DNA of 8,256 nucleotides from an uncultured Pseudomonadota bacterium (GTDB lineage Bacteria; Pseudomonadota; Gammaproteobacteria; Steroidobacterales; Steroidobacteraceae). Every line of letters starts with the position of its first letter. Within the stretch, counting starts at the first letter, position 1. Positions 1 to 6,126 of this stretch are shown one piece after another. The notes below the pieces were generated by a model. The model ran no database searches, had not been told where the DNA came from, and worked only from the letters and a program-made list of their open reading frames with translations. The translations under genes were made by a program, and so were the position numbers. The stretch lies in the NCBI GenBank assembly GCA_903910215.1, contig CAIVYV010000380.1, positions 1-8,256 of the forward strand, written 5' to 3'.

Positions 1-480
1 TGTTTCGGTTTGTGCGGCGGGAAGAAAATCCGGCAAACGGAAAGACCACTGGGCGCGGGCGTGGATGCCACTTGATGTCGGTAAACTAAAGTCGCTACCG
101 GTCATGACACTCGCGGGCAACAACGTACCCTGTGCAAGCTCGTGAAGCTGCTTTGCAGACGGAAGCGGCTTTGCCTCCTCTAACTGCATCTGCAACCTCA
201 GCGACTTCGGCATCCATGGCGTATCGGATGACGTGCTGGCATACCGGGTGCGAGCGATTGCGGCGATATCCGCCTTCGGCAAACCACCGTCGGTCAGGTG
301 CGACAGCATCACCGCATGGCGCACTGACGAAATCGCCGCCTGTTGCGCTGCCAGCAGCTCCGCGAGAAAAAGCAACGCGAACCAGAGCGGCGTCAACCAA
401 AGCAAAGCCACCAATGACTCGACCAGCGCTTGCCCTCGTTGCTGAGTGGGCCAGTTTGTCTGCCGACGTGACGACTTCAT
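1..480 (-). CDS. TadE-like pseudopilin, Flp/Tad pilus assembly (3' end beyond window)
   Basis: The reading frame starts with ATG at 480-478 and stays open for 160 codons to base 1, so the C-terminus lies outside the window. The N-terminus is basic and polar, then reads RGQALVESLVALLWLTPLWF: a class III prepilin-like site (Gly16|Gln17, Glu at +5) running into one hydrophobic helix at about residues 18-40. The rest is polar and soluble-looking. TadE proteins are minor pseudopilins that are processed by the prepilin peptidase and help assemble Flp pili. The family usually has Tyr or Phe at +6; here it is Ser22. The start overlaps the stop of the TadG-like gene upstream (ATGA), which implies translational coupling and explains the absence of a good ribosome binding site. 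Frame, motif and context agree. TadE versus TadF cannot be settled from the visible part. Confidence 0.8.
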   Translation of the reverse strand, partial: MKSSRRQTNWPTQQRGQALVESLVALLWLTPLWFALLFLAELLAAQQAAISSVRHAVMLSHLTDGGLPKADIAAIARTRYASTSSDTPWMPKSLRLQMQLEEAKPLPSAKQLHELAQGTLLPASVMTGSDFSLPTSSGIHARAQWSFRLPDFLPAAQTET

Positions 481-1793
481 GGTGCCGCCGCAAGCCATAA
501 CGGCGAGCCATCGATCGTCGCAAGGCGGATACGTTCGTCACTCGTTAGATTGACCAAACGTGCTCGCCAAAAGGGGCTAAAAAGACTTGGTAACTCTTGC
601 GCGCCATCCGAGCGCGGATGCGGGCGCTCAAATGGGGTCGTCGCAGCTGACTCCGCAAACCAACGCGGCGCAGATCCCTCAAGACGCTGCTCGCTGCCAG
701 TGAGCGTGGGAACACTCGAAAATCCCAACAGCGCTTTTGCGCCTCGACGAGTCGACTCGTCGAGGGTGACACGCACCAAAATGCGTGGTGGCGCGAACTG
801 GTCGCGTTGTGCTGCGGAAAGATCGTAAAGCGAGGGTAAGCCGAGATAGCCTGCAGAACGCCGAACGGCGCGATCAGCCAGACGACTCGCCCGCGGATTG
901 CGTCGGTAACTTTCGCCATGGTCACCGCGACTGAACAACACTTGACCGGACTCAGCCCCACCCCAGGCTATGGGAGTTCGCTCGCGTATTGAGCCGAACA
1001 GAATGCCTCGACGCGCATGCAGTGACAAAGTGTCTAGGCCACGCCAGTTATCGAAATCGACGAGCTCTGTGCCACCTCGCTTCTCGAAACGCACGAGACT
1101 CGTGCCGAGTAACGGCGAGAGCGTATAGCGCCGATCGCTGGAGAAACCATCGAGCGATCGATGCACGACATCGCGTTGCCGCCAACGAAAAGACCCGCCG
1201 TAGAATGAGGCAAACCGCAGCCACTCGGCCGCCCAAACGGCGGCTGCCGCCTCTCCGCCTGTGGAGAGACGATAGCGTGGATCCGTTTCGGCAAGAGACT
1301 CCCGCAGAATGGTCGGAACCACGGTAGCGGTACCGAGGTGCATGACTCGTTGTGCAGCGGCGATATCGTGCGACACCAGACTCGTCGTCGCTTCGAGCGT
1401 CATCAAGCTCGGTTGCAGTGCAGCATCGATGTAGTGCCACAAACGCTGCAGGGTCATCATCGCCGAGTTGAGATAAGGCACCCATGCCGTGACGAGCGCG
1501 GCACCGGGCAGTAAGCGAGTCATATAGGACGACCACGACCGCAAACTCACCGACTGCGCAAGCGCCGCTTCGTTGGCGACAATCGCTCGATTTGTATACG
1601 CATCGAAGTTGAGTGCTCGTGCCTGCCACACGGCCGCGCTCAACGCGGCCGCATCGGCCGCATTGGCGAGACGCTGCTTTTCGTTGACGGCCGAGCCAGC
1701 CTCGGTCGTCCACCACAAGGCGCTCAGGAGCGCGCCAAGCAATACGACGAGCACGAGAAGCGACTGGCCTTGTTGACGGTGCGGCATAAGCAT
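477..1793 (-). CDS. TadG-like Flp pilus-assembly membrane protein
   Basis: About 438 aa. After a short polar N-terminus (RQQGQ) comes one hydrophobic segment at about residues 11-28, then RLANAADAAALSAA at residues 41-54. That is the signature of the TadE/G-like N-terminal domain (Pfam Tad family). The remaining roughly 380 residues are probably periplasmic, and I do not recognise a domain in them; I see no DxSxS MIDAS motif of the von Willebrand type that some TadG proteins carry. Unlike its two pilin-like neighbours it lacks Glu at +5 after the Gly-Gln, so prepilin-peptidase processing is doubtful. The frame is open upstream to 1958, but that part overlaps the pilin gene and is Arg-rich, so I start at ATG 1793, 16 nt after the pilin stop; ATG 1787 is an equal alternative. 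Neither has a clear ribosome binding site. The stop overlaps the TadE-like start. A 24-bp perfect palindrome falls at residues 344-351. Confidence 0.8.
   Translation of the reverse strand: MLMPHRQQGQSLLVLVVLLGALLSALWWTTEAGSAVNEKQRLANAADAAALSAAVWQARALNFDAYTNRAIVANEAALAQSVSLRSWSSYMTRLLPGAALVTAWVPYLNSAMMTLQRLWHYIDAALQPSLMTLEATTSLVSHDIAAAQRVMHLGTATVVPTILRESLAETDPRYRLSTGGEAAAAVWAAEWLRFASFYGGSFRWRQRDVVHRSLDGFSSDRRYTLSPLLGTSLVRFEKRGGTELVDFDNWRGLDTLSLHARRGILFGSIRERTPIAWGGAESGQVLFSRGDHGESYRRNPRASRLADRAVRRSAGYLGLPSLYDLSAAQRDQFAPPRILVRVTLDESTRRGAKALLGFSSVPTLTGSEQRLEGSAPRWFAESAATTPFERPHPRSDGAQELPSLFSPFWRARLVNLTSDERIRLATIDGSPLWLAAAP
742..765. repeat. Perfect 24-bp palindrome inside the TadG-like gene
   Basis: The left half reads CCTCGACGAGTC and the right half is its exact reverse complement, with no spacer, centred on GTCGAC. 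It falls in residues 344-351 of the TadG-like protein (LDESTRRG) and keeps the frame open. The symmetry breaks at both flanks (G at 741 and G at 766). Confidence 0.9.
1631..1651. repeat. GC-only 8-bp inverted repeat with 5-base loop
   Basis: CGGCCGCG, then CTCAA, then CGCGGCCG. In the TadG-like message it would form a very stable hairpin about 140 bases after the start codon. It encodes part of the Ala-rich NAADAAALSAA motif, so GCG/GCC alanine codons may explain it. No T-run follows on the minus strand, so it is not a standard terminator. Confidence 0.6.
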
Positions 1794-1809
1794 CTGCCGG
1801 TCGGCGCGC

Positions 1810-2064
1810 TTACTTCTCGAAGTCCTTGAGCGACTTTGCTGTCGCCTGTTCATTCGCCTTCGTACGACCCCCAGTGACGAGTTGCCGCCCGGAGGTATTG
1901 CTCTCGCCCGACAGGGCAACCGCCGCGACCGAAGTCTGACCGCGAAGGACATCGCCAAACGCCGAGTACACGCCGATCGCCGCCACGGCGATCAGGGCGA
2001 CGACGATGATGTACTCGGTCATGCCTTGACCCATGACCTTCGGATGAATTGCGAACTGACGCAT
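1810..2064 (-). CDS. Flp/TadE-type small pilin
   Basis: 84 aa. The frame is open further upstream (to 2136), but ATG 2064 has a near-perfect ribosome binding site and the extra residues do not resemble a leader, so 2064 is chosen. The sequence has a short basic leader ending KVMG, then QGMTEYIIVVALIAVAAIGV. This is the class III prepilin pattern: cleavage Gly12|Gln13, Glu at +5, Tyr at +6, followed by a single hydrophobic helix (residues 19-34). Flp pilins are secreted and polymerised by the Tad machinery into adhesive pili after prepilin-peptidase cleavage. The C-terminal part (residues 40-84) is hydrophilic and ends in a Lys-rich tail. As first gene of the leftward operon, it precedes the TadG-like and TadE-like genes. 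It could be the major pilin or a minor one; the Tad ATPase and platform genes are not in the window. Confidence 0.85.
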   Translation of the reverse strand: MRQFAIHPKVMGQGMTEYIIVVALIAVAAIGVYSAFGDVLRGQTSVAAVALSGESNTSGRQLVTGGRTKANEQATAKSLKDFEK

Positions 2065-2070
2065 GACGAA

Positions 2071-2077
2071 ACTCCTT
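2071..2077 (-). promoter_or_regulatory. Ribosome binding site of the pilin gene
   Basis: On the minus strand this reads AAGGAGT, six bases before ATG 2064. It decides the pilin start against the longer open frame beginning at 2136. It is much stronger than anything before the two downstream pilus genes, consistent with the pilin being made in excess. Confidence 0.8.
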
Positions 2078-2246
2078 GGTTTGCTCGGGGTAGGAATCGT
2101 GGAGCGCATTGCATGCTTGGATCGGCGTGAGGTCACGGTGAGAATTCATACGATTTCGGTGCATTAGCCGGGCAAGGGGTAATTTCTGGGCATCGAGCGG
2201 TTTAATCGGCAGTTGTGCTGTAATGGCTGCCTTGTTTTGGTCTATC

Positions 2247-2250
2247 GAGG
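2247..2250 (+). promoter_or_regulatory. Ribosome binding site of the S46 peptidase
   Basis: GAGG sits eight bases before ATG 2259. It supports that start over the in-frame ATG at 2223, which would put 12 non-basic residues ahead of an otherwise standard signal peptide. Confidence 0.6.
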
Positions 2251-2258
2251 TTTATCCG

Positions 2259-4316
2259 ATGCGTCGTTTGGTATCGATCGCCCTCGCCTGCGCCGCCGTG
2301 ATTGGCAGTGCTCGCGCCGATGAAGGAATGTGGACTTACGACAACTTTCCCTCCGCTTTGGTACGCGAGAAGTTCGGAGCGAACATCGACCAACCGTGGC
2401 TTGATCGAGTTCGACAAGCCACTGTTCGTCTCGCCGGCTGCACAGCCTCGTTCGTATCGCAGGATGGCTTGATCCTGACGAACCATCACTGCATCACGGC
2501 TTGCCTCGCCGAGAACTCGAGCAAAGACAAGAGCCTTTTGGAAGATGGCTTTCTCGCCCGCCAGCGCGAGCAGGAAGTGCGCTGCCCGACGCAGCTCGCT
2601 GATGTCTTGGTCGGCATGGACAACATCACCGCCAAGGTTGAAGCGGCATCGGCAGGACTCGACGATCGCTCGGCCAACGAAGCGCGCAAGCGAACTTTGA
2701 CGGCCCTTGAGCAAGACTGCGAGAAAACGAGCGGCCAAAAATGCCAAAGCGTCTCGCTCTATAACGGCGGCCAGTATTTCCTTTATCGCTATCAGCGCTA
2801 CACCGACATCCGCTTAGTATTTGCGCCCGAGGCGGGTATCGCTGCCTTCGGTGGTGATCCGGACAACTTCCAGTTTCCGCGCTGGTGCCTCGATATGGCG
2901 TTCCTGCGTGCCTACCAAGACGGCAAGCCCGTGCGAGTCGCACAGCCACTCAGCATCAACTTTGCGGGCGCAGAACCGGGCGAACTGATCCTGGTTTCTG
3001 GCCATCCTGGTTCGACGGATCGATTGTTGACGGTGTCGCAACTACAGCGACTGCGCGATACCGACCTGCCAACATCGCTACTGCGCAGCAGCGAACTGCG
3101 CGGTCGCTACATCCAATTCGCCAAAGGTAGCGAAGCCAATCGTCGTATCGTCGACGACTCGTTGAGTGGCCTTGAGAACGGCATCAAGGTGCGTCGCAAA
3201 CTGCTCGATGCACTCCTGGACGAGAATCTGATGACGAAGAAGCAGCGCGATGAAGCGGCGCTGCGCGAGCGCGTAGCCGCCACGCCGTCGTTGGCCACGA
3301 TGGGTGATCCGTGGGGTGACATCGAGCGCGCCAATCGCGTAGCGCGCGGACTAACCAATGAGCTGACTTTCCTCGAGGGTGCCGCCGGCTTCAACAGCCG
3401 CTTGTTCCGTTACGCTCGCACACTAGTTCGTGCGACGGCTGAGCGCGAGAAGCCAAACGGCGAACGCCTGCGAGAGTTTACGGATGCCGCTCTGCCGCGC
3501 ATCGAGCAACAACTGAAAGCACCGGTACCGGTATACCCAGAGCTCGAGCGACTGACGCTCTCGTTCAGTCTCGAACGCATGCGTGAATGGCTGGGTCCGG
3601 ACGATGCAACGGTCCGCCAATTACTGCGCGCTGATTCACCGGACACTTTGGCAAACAAGCTAATCGAGGGCTCGACGCTAGCCGACCCTGCAGTGCGACT
3701 CGCCCTGTGGAGTGGCGGCTCATCGGCGGTGGCAGCATCGACCGATCCGATGATCGTGCTCGCTCGGCAGATCGACGATCGTTCGCGTCAAATCCGTAAG
3801 CGATACGAGGATGAGGTCGAGGCGCCGGTGAGCGTCGCGGAAACCAAGATCGCCAAAGCGCGCTTTGCGATTTATGGAACCAATGTTTACCCGGACGCTA
3901 CCTTCACCTTGCGCCTGAACTTCGGCACGGTGCAAGGCTGGGAAGAGCCGGGCAAGATCGTGCCGCCCTACACCACGCTAGCCACGCTGTTCGAACGCGC
4001 GACCGGTGAGGCCCCGTTCGCGATTCCGGCCAGTTGGTTGGCAGTCAAGGATCAGCTCGATTTATCGACTCGCTTCAATGCATCGGGCAACAACGACATC
4101 GTCGGCGGTAACTCGGGCAGCCCGTTGCTCAACGCCAAGGGTGAAGTGGTTGGCCTCATGTTCGATGGCAACATCCACTCGATCTCAGGCTCCTACTGGT
4201 TCGACACCGAGAAGAACCGCTCGACGGCCGTGCACCCGGCGATCATGCGGGAAGCACTGACGAAAGTTTATAAGGCCGATCACCTGCTGAAAGAGCTACA
4301 GCAGCGCAAGCGCTGA
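2259..4316 (+). CDS. S46 family dipeptidyl-peptidase, DPP7-like (secreted)
   Basis: 685 aa, close to the roughly 700-720 aa of characterised S46 enzymes. These exported serine peptidases release dipeptides from free N-termini of peptides, feeding amino-acid catabolism. Residues 1-20 form a signal peptide ending SARA, before DEGMW. The chymotrypsin-like triad is visible by alignment to remembered family members: His77 in LTNHHC, Asp212 in the stretch after GGDPDNF, Ser619 in GGNSGSP. Asn203 and Asp636, expected to hold the substrate N-terminus, are also present. Gly637, 18 residues after the Ser, is the DPP7-type state (DPP11 has Arg), which predicts preference for hydrophobic rather than acidic P1; this is inference. 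The usual HTGD around the catalytic Asp is WCLD, and the sequence after NHHC is ITAC rather than a GYG/AYG type, marking a divergent branch. ATG 2259 has GAGG and a clean signal peptide. The gene is monocistronic and convergent with the dehydrogenase. Confidence 0.92.
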   Translation: MRRLVSIALACAAVIGSARADEGMWTYDNFPSALVREKFGANIDQPWLDRVRQATVRLAGCTASFVSQDGLILTNHHCITACLAENSSKDKSLLEDGFLARQREQEVRCPTQLADVLVGMDNITAKVEAASAGLDDRSANEARKRTLTALEQDCEKTSGQKCQSVSLYNGGQYFLYRYQRYTDIRLVFAPEAGIAAFGGDPDNFQFPRWCLDMAFLRAYQDGKPVRVAQPLSINFAGAEPGELILVSGHPGSTDRLLTVSQLQRLRDTDLPTSLLRSSELRGRYIQFAKGSEANRRIVDDSLSGLENGIKVRRKLLDALLDENLMTKKQRDEAALRERVAATPSLATMGDPWGDIERANRVARGLTNELTFLEGAAGFNSRLFRYARTLVRATAEREKPNGERLREFTDAALPRIEQQLKAPVPVYPELERLTLSFSLERMREWLGPDDATVRQLLRADSPDTLANKLIEGSTLADPAVRLALWSGGSSAVAASTDPMIVLARQIDDRSRQIRKRYEDEVEAPVSVAETKIAKARFAIYGTNVYPDATFTLRLNFGTVQGWEEPGKIVPPYTTLATLFERATGEAPFAIPASWLAVKDQLDLSTRFNASGNNDIVGGNSGSPLLNAKGEVVGLMFDGNIHSISGSYWFDTEKNRSTAVHPAIMREALTKVYKADHLLKELQQRKR

Positions 4317-4321
4317 TCGAA

Positions 4322-6094
4322 TCAGAACCCCGCCTCGGGCAACCTCAACACGGCATCGTCGAAACTCGCGACGATGCCGAGTTGGGCCCGGGCGCGCGGT
4401 ATGTCTTGCGCAAAGAAATGCCGCGCTGCGAATAACTTACCCTGCAGGAACTGCTGCTCGTCTGAACTCAGCGACTCGTTGCGCAGATGGGTGATCGCAA
4501 TACGTGCCCTCTCGAGCCAACGCCAACCGACCGTGATCGTCCCGATTGCATCGAGATAAATCGTGGCATTGGTCAGCGCACGCTCGGCATCGCCCGCGAG
4601 TTGGCGTTCCATGACACGTTTTGTGGTCTCGCTCGCGAGACTCGTCAGTTCACGCAAAAGTGTTGCGCTCTCACGCAACTCCTCCATCGGCATACTCAAG
4701 TCGATCGTTCGTGCAACCATTCGACACCAGAGATCGAACGCGGCGCCACCGTGTAACGACACCTTGCGACCGAGCAGATCGAGCCCATGAATACCCCAAG
4801 CACCCTCGTGAATATGGTTTAGTCGATTGTCGCGATAGAGACGCTCCAGCGGCAGATCGCGCGTGTAGCCGGCGCCGCCTGCGACCTGAATGGCGAGTTT
4901 GTTCGCTTCGAGCCCAAACTCGGCCGGCCAACTCTTGGCAATCGGCGTCAATAAATCGAGCAACATCGCGGCCTCGTCTCGCGCTGCCGCCTCATCTGAG
5001 GAGCGCGCAACATCGACGAGATTCGCACAGTAGAGCAACAGATCGAGCGCGCCCTCGACCCAAGCCTTTTGCGATAGCAGCATACGTCGAACGTCGGGAT
5101 GCTCGATGAGAGCGACCTGCGCCGAGCGCGGATCTCGATTGACGAGGGAGCGCCCCTGTCGACGCTCACGCGCGTACTGCAGTGCGTAGCTGTAACCGGC
5201 GAATCCTATCGCGGCGGCAGACAGACCGACCGAAACACGCGCTTCGTTCATCATCAGGAACATGTACGCAAGCCCTTGATGCAATGTACCGACCAATTCG
5301 CCGATACATTCCTCGCCGTCACCGAAAGCTAAAGCGGTGTTGACGTGCGCGCGCCAGCCCATCTTGTGATTCAGACCGATGAGACTCACGCCGTTTGATA
5401 TGCGGTCATCCTCTTCTTCACGATAACGGGGCACGAGAAACAAGGAGATACCCTTCACGCCGGGCGGCGCATCGGGCGTGCGTGCAAGCACCAGGTGAAC
5501 GATATTTTCGCCGAGCTCATGTTCGCCACCGGAGATCCACATCTTTCGCCCACGCAGACTGTAACGCCCATCTGATCGTGGGCTTGCCATCGTGGTGATA
5601 TCCGCAAGAGACGATCCTGCCTGCGGCTCCGACAAACACATGGTGCCGTAGACTCGCCCATCCAACATGCGTGCAATCCAACGACGACGCTGAACTTCGC
5701 TGCCGAAATGCGCGAGCAGGTTAGCTGCGCCTTGGGTCAGCATGGCATAACTATGGAAGCCAACGTTGGCGGCGGCGAACAGACTGCCGCAGGCTTGCGA
5801 AAGTGTGAACGGCAAACCAAGGCCGCCGTGCTCCTCGGCGAAAGAGGTCGCCAGAAAGCCGCCATCCGCGAGCGATCGCATCGCACTCGACAGCTCTACT
5901 GGCAACACCACACGGCCCTGCTCCACATACGGCTCGTGTCGATCTGCGAGCGCGGCATGCGGTGCAAACTGTTCGTCCGCCAATCTCGCGGCGGCTTCGA
6001 GCACCGCTTGGAAAACATCGCGAGTCGAGGGCGAGCCTGCCAGGCCCAATACCTCGAAAAGGTCGAACTGCAATTCGCGCAGCGGTATGCTCAT
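4322..6094 (-). CDS. Acyl-CoA dehydrogenase, long DmdC/AidB-like type
   Basis: 590 aa, longer than ordinary short/medium-chain enzymes (about 380-400 aa) and matching the roughly 600-aa class with an extra C-terminal domain (DmdC-like). These FAD enzymes introduce an alpha-beta double bond into acyl-CoA thioesters and pass electrons to ETF. Visible: N-terminal helical domain (about 25-150); flavin-binding core MCLSEPQAGSSLADITTMA (152-170) and KMWISGGEH (184-192); C-terminal helical domain with LYRDNRLNHIHEGAWGIHGLDLLGRK (419-444 overall), where Glu430 is the expected catalytic base; extra C-terminal helices (about 460-590). The loop reads HEGAWGIH where many relatives have YEGTNGIQ. Substrate cannot be told from sequence. 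ATG 6094 is chosen because the 22 residues upstream are Arg-rich and unlike the family. There is no ribosome binding site: a TATAAT lies just six bases upstream, suggesting a leaderless message. Divergent from the FAH gene, convergent with the peptidase. Confidence 0.9.
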   Translation of the reverse strand: MSIPLRELQFDLFEVLGLAGSPSTRDVFQAVLEAAARLADEQFAPHAALADRHEPYVEQGRVVLPVELSSAMRSLADGGFLATSFAEEHGGLGLPFTLSQACGSLFAAANVGFHSYAMLTQGAANLLAHFGSEVQRRRWIARMLDGRVYGTMCLSEPQAGSSLADITTMASPRSDGRYSLRGRKMWISGGEHELGENIVHLVLARTPDAPPGVKGISLFLVPRYREEEDDRISNGVSLIGLNHKMGWRAHVNTALAFGDGEECIGELVGTLHQGLAYMFLMMNEARVSVGLSAAAIGFAGYSYALQYARERRQGRSLVNRDPRSAQVALIEHPDVRRMLLSQKAWVEGALDLLLYCANLVDVARSSDEAAARDEAAMLLDLLTPIAKSWPAEFGLEANKLAIQVAGGAGYTRDLPLERLYRDNRLNHIHEGAWGIHGLDLLGRKVSLHGGAAFDLWCRMVARTIDLSMPMEELRESATLLRELTSLASETTKRVMERQLAGDAERALTNATIYLDAIGTITVGWRWLERARIAITHLRNESLSSDEQQFLQGKLFAARHFFAQDIPRARAQLGIVASFDDAVLRLPEAGF

Positions 6095-6100
6095 GGGAGG

Positions 6101-6108
6101 ATTATAAG
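6101..6108. promoter_or_regulatory. Overlapping divergent -10 elements
   Basis: The minus strand reads TATAAT at 6106-6101, six bases before the dehydrogenase ATG (6094), so transcription would start at or next to the initiation codon. The plus strand reads TATAAG at 6103-6108, which would start transcription near 6115, about 12 bases before the FAH ATG (6127). The two share four base pairs. Neither strand has a recognisable -35 at 16-18 bp. The whole intergenic space is 32 bp, so promoters must lie here or inside the opposing genes. Confidence 0.4.
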
Positions 6109-6126
6109 CAGCAACCGTGGGACCCC

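Larger units (their letters stand above)
2065..2258. other. Divergent intergenic region between the pilin and S46 peptidase genes
   Basis: This 194-bp stretch must hold the promoters for both the leftward pilus operon and the rightward peptidase. I see no strong consensus promoter on either strand. A small inverted repeat, CGTGA-GG-TCACG, lies at 2126-2137, about 60-75 bases upstream of the pilin start and so in its leader or promoter; it could be an operator but is short. An AT-richer patch containing TTTAAT at 2201-2206 might serve as a -10 for the peptidase, without a convincing -35. The last part (2223-2258) is an in-frame extension of the peptidase that I treat as leader rather than coding. 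Confidence 0.5.

Noticed and set aside
95..541. Minus-strand open frame of 148 codons and plus-strand frame at 132-500
   Set aside because: Both are out of frame with the TadE-like gene, which has a proper pseudopilin N-terminus and an ATGA junction. Their products are Ala/Arg/Ser-rich with no recognisable motif.
1132..1160. 8-bp inverted repeat CGATCGCT ... AGCGATCG with 13-base spacer
   Set aside because: CGATCG-type words are common throughout the window, so this pairing is likely incidental.
2145..2175. Possible pilin promoter on the minus strand (TTGCCC ... TATGAA)
   Set aside because: Spacing is 19 bp and both boxes are imperfect; not enough to call a promoter.
2223..2258. N-terminal extension of the S46 peptidase from ATG 2223
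   Set aside because: It lacks a ribosome binding site and would bury a clean signal peptide; ATG 2259 has GAGG at the right distance.
3521..3532. 12-bp palindrome ACCGGTACCGGT in the peptidase gene
   Set aside because: It encodes an alternating Pro-Val stretch (PVPV) with repeated codons, which accounts for the symmetry.
4328..4340. Small CCCG-CCT-CGGG hairpin after the peptidase stop, as a terminator
   Set aside because: The stem is only four pairs, it lies inside the dehydrogenase coding end, and no T-run follows.
4621..5109. Plus-strand open frame of 162 codons opposite the dehydrogenase
   Set aside because: The product is Arg/Ser/His-rich low-complexity typical of antisense frames in GC-rich genes; the minus strand encodes a well-conserved flavoenzyme here.
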